Positions 42,614 through 50,679 of a stretch of DNA of 64,000 nt are shown here, piece by piece. Source of the DNA: JABDJZ01 sp047619685 (GTDB lineage: Bacteria; Bacteroidota; Rhodothermia; Rhodothermales; UBA10348). The notes beneath the pieces are model-generated. The model worked only from the letters and a program-made list of their open reading frames with translations. It made no database searches and was not told the DNA's origin. The first letter of the stretch is position 1, and every line of letters begins with the position of its first letter. The position numbers and the translations under genes were made by a program. The DNA lies in the NCBI GenBank assembly GCA_047619685.1, contig JBLHLC010000001.1:186001-250000 (forward strand), written 5' to 3'.

Positions 42614-42643
42614 GTTTCCGGCCGCCAATCGGCGGCCGGAAAC
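42614..42643 (-). terminator. Perfect 13-bp hairpin downstream of pnp
   Basis: GTTTCCGGCCGCC / GGCGGCCGGAAAC with an AATC loop, lying 26 bp past the pnp stop. No T-run follows on the minus strand, so it may act as an mRNA 3'-end stabiliser or a Rho-assisted terminator rather than a simple intrinsic one. Confidence 0.6.
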
Positions 42644-42669
42644 ATCCACACTATACAAGACGCAGCGTC

Positions 42670-45048
42670 TTAGCTGTCTCCCCCATCGCTGTCGCCCTTG
42701 GGGGCAGCATCGCTGGAGCCGCCATCACGGCCGCCTTCGGAGCGCTCACTACGACCGCCGCCATCGCGTCCACCGTCACGTCCGCCACGACCACCGTCAC
42801 GTCCGCCACGACCACCGTCACGTCCACCACGACCACCGTCACGTCCACCACGACCACCGTCACGTCCGCCACGACCACCGCCACTGGAGCGCTCGCGGGG
42901 CCGTTCGACCCAACCCTCGGGCTTCTCGAGAAGAGGCTTGCGGCTGAAGCGAAGCTTGCCGTCGGGGCGCACTTCGATAAGCGCCACCTTGACCTTGTCT
43001 CCGACCTGCATGTAGTCGTCAACGTTGTCTACAAATCCGTAGTCCAACTCGGAAACGTGCAGGAGACCTTCCTTACCTGGCATGATCTCGATGATGGCGC
43101 CGAAGCCCTCCACCTTCCGAACCGTGCCTTCGTAGATCTCGCCTTCTTCCGGCACAGTCACGATGCCCTTGATGATCTCAAGAGCCGCAGCTGCATCGTT
43201 TTCGTTCGTCGCGGCCACCGTAACAATACCAACGCCACCTTCTTCCTTGATGTCGACGGAGGTGTTGGTGTCCCGCTGAATACCCTGAATGATCTTGCCG
43301 CCTGGGCCGATGATGGCGCCAATGAAGCTGGTATCAATCGTGATCTGGGTAAGGCGAGGGGCGTGTGCAGACAGTTCCTGGCGCGGTGCGGCCAGCGTCT
43401 GCTCCATGATGTCCAGAATATGTAGACGTCCGGCGCGGGCCTGCATGAGTGCCTTGGAGAGCAACTCTCTTGACAGACCGCGGACCTTGATGTCCATCTG
43501 GCAGGCGGTGATACCATCGCGGGTACCGGTCACCTTGAAGTCCATGTCGCCAAGGTGATCCTCGGTGCCCAGAATATCACTCAGGACAGCCGAACGATCT
43601 CCATCGGCGATGAGGCCCATCGCGATGCCACTGACAGCCTTCTTTACGGGCACGCCAGCATCCATCAATGCAAGCGAGCCGGAGCATACGCTGGCCATTG
43701 AGGACGAACCGTTGGACTCCAACACATCCGCGTTAATGCGGATTGTGTAAGGGAATTCCTCCGTGCTGGGAAGCATCGGTAGCAAGGCGCGCTCGGCGAG
43801 CATGCCGTGACCGATCTCGCGACGGGAAGGTCCTCTCAGGAATTTGACCTCGCCAACCGAGAACGGCGGGAAACTGTAGTGCAGGTAGAACCGCTTGTCT
43901 TCCGTGTCGAAGATTTGATCGACAGGCTGCACATCCTTGGACGTGCCCAGCGTGACAGACGAAAGGACCTGCGTTTCTCCACGGGTGAAGACGCTTGAGC
44001 CATGGACGCGCGGGAGGTAACCCACGTTGCACCAGATATCCCGAATCTGATCCAGGGAACGCCCGTCAATGCGCCGGCCGTCATCAAGAATCATGTCACG
44101 AATGACACCCTTCTCAACCTCTCCAACAGCTTCCTTGATGTTCTTGGACGTCCAGCCCTCTGCGGTAACGTCGACCTTGTCGTCGCCCGAGCCCAGCAGT
44201 GAGGCGATGGCCTTGGCCTTGATATCGTCAACACCGCCGTAGAACGACTCCTTGTCGTAAGGCGCACGGATGTGTGCGGCCAGTTCGTCCTTCATCAGGT
44301 CGCTGACGCGATCCACAACTCCGTCGGGGAGAGCGCGAGGCGTAAACTTGAAGGCCTCCCTCGCTCCTGCTTCGGCCGCCAGGTCTATCTGACACTGACA
44401 GAGGAGCTTGATGGAGGCATGCGCGACGTCGAGCGCTTCCAGCATCTCGTCTTCGCTCGCTTCATCCATCTCTCCCTCGACCATCACGATCGCGTCCATC
44501 TTGCCCGCGACGATGAGGTTGAAATCGCTCTCCGCAACTTCGAGAAGCGTCGGATTGACCACAAAGTTGCCGTCAACTCGTCCGATGCGAACCTCGGCGA
44601 TGGGGCCGTCAAACGGAGCGCCTGCCATCACAAGGGCTGCGGATGCGCCTACTCCGGCCAACACGTCGGCGTCGTTCTCATTGTCCGCGGACAGCACGGT
44701 GCAGATCACCTGAACTTCGTTGAAGAAGCCGTCCGAGAAGAGCGGGCGAATCGCCCGGTCGATGAGACGTGAAGACAAGGTTTCCTTGTCTGTCATCCGG
44801 CCTTCGCGCTTGAAGAAGCCGCCTGGAATCTTTCCTGCGGCGCAGTACTTCTCCCGGTAATCGACAGATAGTGGAAACCAGTCCTGTCCCTCCCGGACCG
44901 AATTGGCCATTGTGGCGGTGCAAAGCACCATTGTGTCGCCGAGTCTGGCGATTACTGAACCACCTGACTGCTTCGCGAGCAGACCGGTTTCCAGTGAGAT
45001 TGTCTTTCCTGGCGCGAACTCTATTTCGCGCGTGGTTCCATTTGCCAT
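42670..45048 (-). CDS. pnp: Polynucleotide phosphorylase with RGG-like C-terminal tail
   Basis: About 792 residues from ATG 45048, which follows AGAGG by about ten bases. Two RNase PH-like domains are present (EFAPGKTISLETGLLAKQSGG at the start; second core with RREIGHGMLAERALLP). Then come a KH domain (IGAIIGPGGKIIQGIQRDT) and an S1 domain (GEIYEGTVRKVEGFGAIIEIMPGKEGLLHVSEL). The last ~60 residues are a low-complexity GGRGGRDG tandem repeat that could bind RNA. It degrades RNA 3' to 5' by phosphorolysis. Downstream of rpsO as in E. coli, with a hairpin between them. Confidence 0.96.
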   Translation of the reverse strand: MANGTTREIEFAPGKTISLETGLLAKQSGGSVIARLGDTMVLCTATMANSVREGQDWFPLSVDYREKYCAAGKIPGGFFKREGRMTDKETLSSRLIDRAIRPLFSDGFFNEVQVICTVLSADNENDADVLAGVGASAALVMAGAPFDGPIAEVRIGRVDGNFVVNPTLLEVAESDFNLIVAGKMDAIVMVEGEMDEASEDEMLEALDVAHASIKLLCQCQIDLAAEAGAREAFKFTPRALPDGVVDRVSDLMKDELAAHIRAPYDKESFYGGVDDIKAKAIASLLGSGDDKVDVTAEGWTSKNIKEAVGEVEKGVIRDMILDDGRRIDGRSLDQIRDIWCNVGYLPRVHGSSVFTRGETQVLSSVTLGTSKDVQPVDQIFDTEDKRFYLHYSFPPFSVGEVKFLRGPSRREIGHGMLAERALLPMLPSTEEFPYTIRINADVLESNGSSSMASVCSGSLALMDAGVPVKKAVSGIAMGLIADGDRSAVLSDILGTEDHLGDMDFKVTGTRDGITACQMDIKVRGLSRELLSKALMQARAGRLHILDIMEQTLAAPRQELSAHAPRLTQITIDTSFIGAIIGPGGKIIQGIQRDTNTSVDIKEEGGVGIVTVAATNENDAAAALEIIKGIVTVPEEGEIYEGTVRKVEGFGAIIEIMPGKEGLLHVSELDYGFVDNVDDYMQVGDKVKVALIEVRPDGKLRFSRKPLLEKPEGWVERPRERSSGGGRGGRDGGRGGRDGGRGGRDGGRGGRDGGRGGRDGGRDGGGRSERSEGGRDGGSSDAAPKGDSDGGDS
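42771..42875. repeat. Five 21-bp tandem repeats inside pnp
   Basis: A 21-bp unit (plus strand CACCGTCACGTCCGCCACGAC) repeats five times at 42771, 42792, 42813, 42834 and 42855, with one variable base. Translated on the minus strand each unit gives seven residues of the Gly/Arg/Asp pattern GGRDGGR. The repeat number may vary between strains. Confidence 0.9.
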
Positions 45049-45141
45049 GGAGTCTTTTTCCTCTGCGGTAATCTTCGTTTTTGCTTCTCCTGCACCGCTC
45101 AAATCCCCTTACCGATACGGGATTCTTGCACATAGAACAAA

Positions 45142-45168
45142 GCGCCATCCTCAGGATGAGGACGACGC
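45142..45168 (-). terminator. Hairpin between rpsO and pnp
   Basis: A stem built on TCCTC/GAGGA with partial outer GCG/CGC pairing, followed on the minus strand by CTTTG. In E. coli the same gap holds an rpsO terminator and an RNase III site that governs pnp. Similar function is inference. Confidence 0.4.
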
Positions 45169-45178
45169 CATGGATCCG

Positions 45179-45445
45179 TTACTTACGGATTCCCAGTTCT
45201 GCAATGACAACACGATAACGCGTGATGTCGTTGTTCATGAGGTAGTTCAGCAGCCGACGGCGCTTACCTACCAACTTCAAGAGGCCACGACGGGTCGAGT
45301 GATCCTTCGGATGGCGCTTCAAATGTTCTGTCAGCTCAGTGATTCGCGTGCTGAAAATGGCGATCTGGACCTCGGGCTTGCCCGTGTCCTTATCGTCAGT
45401 TCCAAACTGCTCAACCAGTTGGCCTTTTCTTTCGCTCGAAATCAT
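45179..45445 (-). CDS. rpsO: 30S ribosomal protein S15
   Basis: An 88-residue protein, the normal size. The family marks are DTGKPEVQIAIFSTRITELTEHLKRHPKDHSTRRGLLKLVGKRRRLLNYL with the basic helices that bind the central domain of 16S rRNA and help form bridge B4. Located between ribF and pnp, its standard place. The spacer upstream holds two small hairpins that may mediate autoregulation. Confidence 0.97.
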   Translation of the reverse strand: MISSERKGQLVEQFGTDDKDTGKPEVQIAIFSTRITELTEHLKRHPKDHSTRRGLLKLVGKRRRLLNYLMNNDITRYRVVIAELGIRK

Positions 45446-45452
45446 GGGTCCG

Positions 45453-45475
45453 CTCTAAATTCTATCATGTTAGAG
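45453..45475 (-). promoter_or_regulatory. Leader hairpin candidate directly upstream of rpsO
   Basis: CTCTAA and TTAGAG at 45453-45458 and 45470-45475 form a 6-bp stem with an 11-base loop, 8-30 bases ahead of the S15 start codon. S15 is known to repress its own mRNA in many bacteria through leader structures of varied shape. Confidence 0.4.
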
Positions 45476-45492
45476 TAGGCCGGGCGGTGGCC

Positions 45493-45509
45493 GATCCGAT
45501 TTTCGGATC
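45493..45509 (-). terminator. Small perfect hairpin between ribF and rpsO
   Basis: GATCCGA / TCGGATC around a three-base loop. No T-run follows. It may be a weak terminator after ribF or part of the rpsO leader. Confidence 0.4.
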
Positions 45510-45562
45510 TGGCTTTCTGCGCAGCATATTGCCGGGGCGGATGTGGAATCCGCACAGTCAGG

Positions 45563-46474
45563 CTATGGTAGCCCTTCCAGCAGCGATCTGCAACGCGCTT
45601 CGTCTTCCTTCAGTTGCTTGATAAGGGACTGAACTCCGTCAAACCGGCGCTCGTCGCGCAGTCTTTCCCGGAATTCCACAGTCAGGACGTCGCCGTACAG
45701 CTCTCCCTCGAAGTCGAACAGGTGCACCTCCTGGCGAACGGCTGTCCCGTCAAAGGTGGGGCGTGTTCCGATATTCATCATACCCCTGCCGGAGGTCCCA
45801 TCCGGGAGCCGCACGGTCACAGCATAAACACCCGTCTTGGGGATGACCTTTCTGCCGGCAATGGGCTTCAGATTGGCGGTTGGGTATCCGATGGTTCGAC
45901 CACGTTTATCTCCTTCGACCACAAGGCCTGCCCAACGATAAGGCCGGCCAAGCAGGTTGGCTGCCAGGCTGGCGTCACCTTCGTCCATCAGGGCGCTCCG
46001 GATTCTGGTAGAAGAGACGACTCCGTCCTGAAAACGTTGGGCCGGTATGACGTCCACATCAAATCCCATGACCGGTCCGAGCGCCTGCAGCAATGAACGA
46101 TTCCCTCGGCGGCCGGCACCAAAACCGTGATCATAGCCGATGACCACGCAATGCGCGTTGATCCGGGCTACAAGAATCTGCTCCACGAAGTCCTCGGCGG
46201 ACATCTGAGCCATGGCCAAATCGAAGGGAAGGACGATGGTCTCCTCAACGCCGTACTCCGCCACAAGAATGGCTCGCTCCTGGGGAGTCGTAAGGATGGG
46301 TAGCGCCTTGCCGGAAACCACCTCGCGCGGATGTGGATCGAAGGTTACCAGCACCGGGCTTGCGCCGCGGGCGGTGGCCCGCTCCAACAGGAATGACAAA
46401 ATGGCCTGGTGGCCGCGATGTACGCCATCGAAGGAACCGACGGTGACGACGCGGCGACGCTCTTGGTCAGCCAT
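45563..46474 (-). CDS. ribF: Bifunctional riboflavin kinase / FAD synthetase
   Basis: About 303 residues from ATG 46474, which overlaps the truB stop by 8 bp; the frame upstream is not RibF-like. The N-terminal nucleotidyltransferase domain begins VVTVGSFDGVHRGHQAIL with the HxGH motif, and the kinase domain includes LLGRPYRWAGLVVEGDKRGRTIGYPTANLKP. The enzyme converts riboflavin to FMN and FAD. Coupled to truB in the ribosome/translation operon, as in many bacteria. Confidence 0.95.
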   Translation of the reverse strand: MADQERRRVVTVGSFDGVHRGHQAILSFLLERATARGASPVLVTFDPHPREVVSGKALPILTTPQERAILVAEYGVEETIVLPFDLAMAQMSAEDFVEQILVARINAHCVVIGYDHGFGAGRRGNRSLLQALGPVMGFDVDVIPAQRFQDGVVSSTRIRSALMDEGDASLAANLLGRPYRWAGLVVEGDKRGRTIGYPTANLKPIAGRKVIPKTGVYAVTVRLPDGTSGRGMMNIGTRPTFDGTAVRQEVHLFDFEGELYGDVLTVEFRERLRDERRFDGVQSLIKQLKEDEARCRSLLEGLP

Positions 46475-47183
46475 TTTGGTCCTCCAGCGCCCCCAACAGC
46501 GCCTCAAACTCCCAGGCGTCAGCAACGGAATGAGGTCCGATGGCGGTCCGCCTGAGGGCAACCAGGTGGCCGCCGACACCCAGGTCTGCACCCAAGTCGT
46601 TGGCCAACGACCGGATATATGTGCCTTTGGAGCACTCTACGACGAAATCCACGTCCGGACCGACCCTCGGTGAGGTCTCAAACCTATCCACGCGGACGTG
46701 TCGGGGCGGGAGGACAACATCTTCGCCGCGCCTCGCCTTCTTGTACAGCCGTTCGCCCCCAACTTTCACGGCCGAATAAACAGGGGTGGTCTGCACAATC
46801 TCGCCGGTGAGTGGCCGGGTCCCAATCTTGATATGCTCGTCCGTGAGATGATCGACTGGCACCGCGGTTGACGCTTCGGTCTCAGCATCGAAAGACGGGG
46901 TGGTTTGTCCCAGCCGTATCGTCCCCGTGTACACCTTGTCCAGTCCCATGAACTGTTCCATGGTCTTTGTCGCCCGCCCCACCAGGACGATCAGAAGACC
47001 GGTTGCCATGGGGTCGAGGGTCCCGGCATGTCCGACCTTTCGCACGGGTACTCTATGGCGAATACGCTTCACCACGCCAAACGACGTGAGCCCCTGCGGC
47101 TTGTCCACCAACAGAACGGCTGCTTCCCAAGACTCAGGTAGCGCCCTCTTTCCGAATACGGCTGGCCCCGGAGGACTAACCAT
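46467..47183 (-). CDS. truB: tRNA pseudouridine-55 synthase
   Basis: About 238 residues from ATG 47183; earlier ATGs (47195, 47291) overlap rbfA too far. Catalytic motif GHAGTLDPMATGLLIVLVGRATK with the nucleophilic Asp is present, along with LLVDKPQGLTSFGVV and the C-terminal SKGTYIRSLANDLGADLGVGGHL. It makes pseudouridine 55 in the T loop of all elongator tRNAs. ATG overlaps the rbfA stop by 8 bp, the same arrangement as at the next junction. Confidence 0.95.
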   Translation of the reverse strand: MVSPPGPAVFGKRALPESWEAAVLLVDKPQGLTSFGVVKRIRHRVPVRKVGHAGTLDPMATGLLIVLVGRATKTMEQFMGLDKVYTGTIRLGQTTPSFDAETEASTAVPVDHLTDEHIKIGTRPLTGEIVQTTPVYSAVKVGGERLYKKARRGEDVVLPPRHVRVDRFETSPRVGPDVDFVVECSKGTYIRSLANDLGADLGVGGHLVALRRTAIGPHSVADAWEFEALLGALEDQNG

Positions 47184-47577
47184 CGTCACCGTCATCCTCC
47201 GTCTCTGACCCGCTTTCGCGTCCACTCCGCTCCTCGCGGATCTTGTCGAAGAGGCCTTCGATCTGTTTGGCCTGATCCAGGCTCTCGTCAAGGAAGAAGC
47301 GGATGTTGGGCACTACCCGGACCTGATGGCGGATGCGCTGGGCCATTGCATGTCGAATGCGCGGTTTCAGCTCTTCAAGGCGCCCAAACGAGGCGTGCCG
47401 CTCGGCCTCATTATCGCCGAGAACGCTTACGTAGGTATACACGATTCCGAGGTCTTTTGTCACCCGAGTGCCGGTGACCGTGACCATGCCGCCCAGTTGC
47501 TCACCGAAATCGCTAACCAACAAGCCGGCAATCTCCCGCTGAAGCAGACGGGCGACCCTTTCCGTTCTAATGCTCAT
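47176..47577 (-). CDS. rbfA: Ribosome-binding factor A
   Basis: A 133-residue KH-like protein. It starts MSIRTERVARLLQREIAGLLVSDFG and has GMVTVTGTRVTKDLGIVYTYVSVLG, then RIRHQVRVVPNIRFFLDESLDQA, all typical of RbfA. The acidic C-terminal tail (ESGSETEDDGDDG) overlaps truB. It helps mature the 5' end of 16S rRNA in the small subunit. A 23-bp gap separates it from infB. Confidence 0.94.
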   Translation of the reverse strand: MSIRTERVARLLQREIAGLLVSDFGEQLGGMVTVTGTRVTKDLGIVYTYVSVLGDNEAERHASFGRLEELKPRIRHAMAQRIRHQVRVVPNIRFFLDESLDQAKQIEGLFDKIREERSGRESGSETEDDGDDG

Positions 47578-47600
47578 TCAAACCGCTCGAATACTGGTGA

Positions 47601-50600
47601 TCAAGCCTCGAGCTTTCGGGCTGTCTCCACGATCTCGTAGGCCTCGATCTGGTCGCCAAGCTTGATGTCGTTGTAGTTCTCGATACCGATGCCGCACTCG
47701 TACCCGCTCTGAACCTCGCGGGCGTCATCCTTGAATCGCCTGAGCGAGGCCAGGCTTCCCTCGTAAACGACAACACCGTCACGGATCAGGTGAACCCGAT
47801 CCTTGCGCTGAATCTTGCCATCGGTCACGTAACAACCGGCCACTGTTCCAATCTTGGGGACCTTGAACAGGTCGCGCACTTCGGCGGTGCCGAGGATTTT
47901 TTCGGAGCGTTCGGGGGCCAAAAGGCCTTCGAGCGCATCGCGAACCTCTTCGATCGCGTCGTAAATGACGGAGTAGAGTCGAATATCGATCTCTTCCTGC
48001 TCGGCCAATAGCCGCGCAGACTGCATGGGTCTGACCTGAAAGCCGATGATGACGGCATCCGATGCGGAAGCCAGCATGACATCACCATCGTTGATGGCAC
48101 CAACGCCCTTGTGGACGATGTTGACCGCCACCTCTTCAGTGGAAAGCTTCAGGAGCGAATCTGCAACGGCCTCGACCGAGCCACCCACGTCTGCCTTAAC
48201 GATGATATTGAGCTCCTGGAAGTCTCCAAGCGCCAGACGGCGACCAATCTCGTCCAGTGTGATGTGCTTGCGCTGCCGCAACGCCTGTTCACGCTGAATC
48301 TGCTCGCGTTTCTGTGCAATATCACGGGCGTCACGCTCTTCATCGACGACAAGGAATCTGTCGCCAACATTCGGCGCGCCCGGAAGACCCGAAACAAGCA
48401 CTGGGTGCGATGGGCCCACGGATGTTACCCGACGATCGCGCTCGTCGTACATAGCACGAACACGTCCAGAGAAAGGACCGGAAACGAAGATGTCGCCCAC
48501 CTTTAGGGTTCCGTTCTGAACGAGAACCGTGACCACGTTGCCCCTTCCCTTCTCAAGGCGGCTCTCGATCACGAATGCTACTGCATTCCGGTCAGGATTT
48601 GCCTTCAGGTCCAACTGCTCCGCCTCTGCCAGCACTTTTTCGAGAAGGTCCTGGATACCCTCGCCCGTTTTGGCCGACACCATGGCGCACTGAACCTTGC
48701 CGCCGTACTGCTCCACTAGGACCTTCTGATCCGCCAACTGTTGTTGGACCCGATCAAGGTTTGCACCCGTCTTGTCGATCTTGTTGACTGCGACCACGAT
48801 GGGCACTGATGCGGCGCGTGCGTGGTTGATGGCCTCAATGGTCTGAGGCATCACGGCATCGTCCGCAGCCACAACCAGAATCACCACATCGGTGACCTGT
48901 GCACCACGGGCACGCATGGCGGTAAACGCCTCGTGACCCGGGGTATCCAGGAACGTCATGTTCTGGCCACCGGCAAGTTGCACGTTGTAGGCGCCGATAT
49001 GCTGGGTAATACCACCCGCCTCGCCGGCAACCACATTCTCGCTCCGGATATAGTCCAACAGCGACGTCTTTCCATGGTCAACGTGTCCCATGACCGTAAC
49101 CACAGCCGCTCTAGGCTTGAGGTCGGCGGGATCGTCCTCCAAGATTTCGACATCTTCTTCGTCGAACTCGGCAATAAACTCTACGGCGAATCCAAACTCG
49201 TCCGCTACGATGGTAATTGTATCTGCATCCAACCGCTGGTTGATGGACACCATCATCCCGGAGTTGAACAACGAGCTGATCACCTGGGTGACGGGGACGT
49301 CCATCAGGCTTGCGAGTTCACCAGTTGAGAGGTATTCGGTGACCCGAAGTACTCCTTCCTCCTCACGGCGACGTTCGCTTTCCCGATCTCTGTCGGCAGC
49401 ACGCTCGTCACGCCTCTGGCGCCGACGCCGCTGACGAACGCGACTTGCGCCCTGCTCCAGGTCACGCAGCGTTTCTTGAAGCGTCTTCTCAACGTCGGCC
49501 GCATCGACCGTGGGGCCCTTGGACTTGGTCGCGGTCCTGGAGACCGCAGGTGCCCCTTTCTTCGGAGCGGGTTTGCCCTTGCCGCCACCGGCGGCAGTGC
49601 CGGGTTTCGGAACATCGGGTCCCTTCGCGATCCGCTTCCGCTTGCCCTTCTTGACGTCATTCCGCTGAACGGAGGCCAGATCGATCTTGCCCAGCACCGT
49701 GGTGCCCGTGAGCCTGTAACGATCTGCTGCAAGCGTGGCCGCAGGCACTGCGGGAACCACGACCGATTCGGCGGCCTTCGTTTCCGGGTCGGATTCCGCG
49801 GTTGGTTTACCAGCCGCGGGCGAATCCCCCTCGGCGGCTTGAGCTATCTGGGGTGCCTTGGTTGTTGCATCTCCCGCAACCGCATCTTCTGAGGCGGGTG
49901 CCGAAGCCTCTGCCCCAGCCTTTTCGGCAATGGCTTGAGAGGCCGCAGGCTCAGATCCTTCTACTGCGTCGACGCTGGTCTCTGCGACTGGCTCGGCAAC
50001 TGGCTCGGCCTCGGGGACCGCGGCTGGTGCCGGATCTACGGGTGCTTCGGCGACGGGTTCAGCAGCCTTCTCGGCGACGGCCTCCACGACCGGCTCTGCA
50101 ACGGCTTCAGCGACGGCTTCAGCGACGGGCTCAGCGACGGGCTCAGCAACGGCTTCAGCGACGGGCTCAGCAACAGGTTCAGCGACGGGCTCTGCCGCAG
50201 CCTCTACCTCAACCGCCACTGGCGCTGAAGGGACTTCGGGCTCTGCCGATGCTTCGCTTGCCGGGGGCTGGTCCGCAGGTGCCTGATCAACGGGCTCTGC
50301 CTCGACCACGACCTCAGCGACGGCCTCTACAGGTGCTTCCGCAACTGCTTCGGGTGCCGGTTCCGGTGCTGCAGGCTCCTGCACAGGGACGGGCGCCTCC
50401 ACCCGAATCTGCTCGCCCTCTTCGTCCAGCTTGGCCTGACGCTTTTTCCGGATTCGCGCGGCAATCTCCTTGTCCTCCGCGAATTCGGCCATCAGCTCGA
50501 GGTAGGCATCCTCATCAGTGATGGCTGCATTAATTCCGGAACCGGTCAGCGCGGCTGCGTGACCAGTGGACTCCAGATGCTCTACAAGACCCTCAACGGT

Positions 50601-50660
50601 GATGTTTAAATCCCGTGAGACATTGAAGAGTCGGACTTTCTTGAATTTCGTATCTGGCAT
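47601..50660 (-). CDS. infB: Translation initiation factor IF-2
   Basis: About 1019 residues from ATG 50660 (upstream frame overlaps nusA). The N-terminus KKVRLFNVSRDLNITVEGLVEHL is the FCB-type IF2 N domain. A long low-complexity region follows, with alanine/glutamate/proline repeats of the AEPVAEPVAEAVAEP kind between about residues 100 and 290, then a basic stretch. The GTPase has G1 GHVDHGKTSLLD, G3 DTPGHEAF and G4 NKIDKTG, followed by domains II, III and the fMet-tRNA-binding C2. It places initiator tRNA on the ribosome. Third gene in the rimP-nusA-infB run. Confidence 0.97.
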   Translation of the reverse strand: MPDTKFKKVRLFNVSRDLNITVEGLVEHLESTGHAAALTGSGINAAITDEDAYLELMAEFAEDKEIAARIRKKRQAKLDEEGEQIRVEAPVPVQEPAAPEPAPEAVAEAPVEAVAEVVVEAEPVDQAPADQPPASEASAEPEVPSAPVAVEVEAAAEPVAEPVAEPVAEAVAEPVAEPVAEAVAEAVAEPVVEAVAEKAAEPVAEAPVDPAPAAVPEAEPVAEPVAETSVDAVEGSEPAASQAIAEKAGAEASAPASEDAVAGDATTKAPQIAQAAEGDSPAAGKPTAESDPETKAAESVVVPAVPAATLAADRYRLTGTTVLGKIDLASVQRNDVKKGKRKRIAKGPDVPKPGTAAGGGKGKPAPKKGAPAVSRTATKSKGPTVDAADVEKTLQETLRDLEQGASRVRQRRRRQRRDERAADRDRESERRREEEGVLRVTEYLSTGELASLMDVPVTQVISSLFNSGMMVSINQRLDADTITIVADEFGFAVEFIAEFDEEDVEILEDDPADLKPRAAVVTVMGHVDHGKTSLLDYIRSENVVAGEAGGITQHIGAYNVQLAGGQNMTFLDTPGHEAFTAMRARGAQVTDVVILVVAADDAVMPQTIEAINHARAASVPIVVAVNKIDKTGANLDRVQQQLADQKVLVEQYGGKVQCAMVSAKTGEGIQDLLEKVLAEAEQLDLKANPDRNAVAFVIESRLEKGRGNVVTVLVQNGTLKVGDIFVSGPFSGRVRAMYDERDRRVTSVGPSHPVLVSGLPGAPNVGDRFLVVDEERDARDIAQKREQIQREQALRQRKHITLDEIGRRLALGDFQELNIIVKADVGGSVEAVADSLLKLSTEEVAVNIVHKGVGAINDGDVMLASASDAVIIGFQVRPMQSARLLAEQEEIDIRLYSVIYDAIEEVRDALEGLLAPERSEKILGTAEVRDLFKVPKIGTVAGCYVTDGKIQRKDRVHLIRDGVVVYEGSLASLRRFKDDAREVQSGYECGIGIENYNDIKLGDQIEAYEIVETARKLEA

Positions 50661-50679
50661 GCTGTTCAATCTGGGGAAC

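Noticed and set aside
42771..42875. CRISPR or iteron interpretation of the 21-bp repeats
   Set aside because: They are contiguous, in frame, and encode the PNPase C-terminal tail.
49802..50521. 239-codon plus-strand frame opposite the infB linker
   Set aside because: Arg/Pro/Leu-rich artefact of the antisense of Ala/Glu/Pro repeats.
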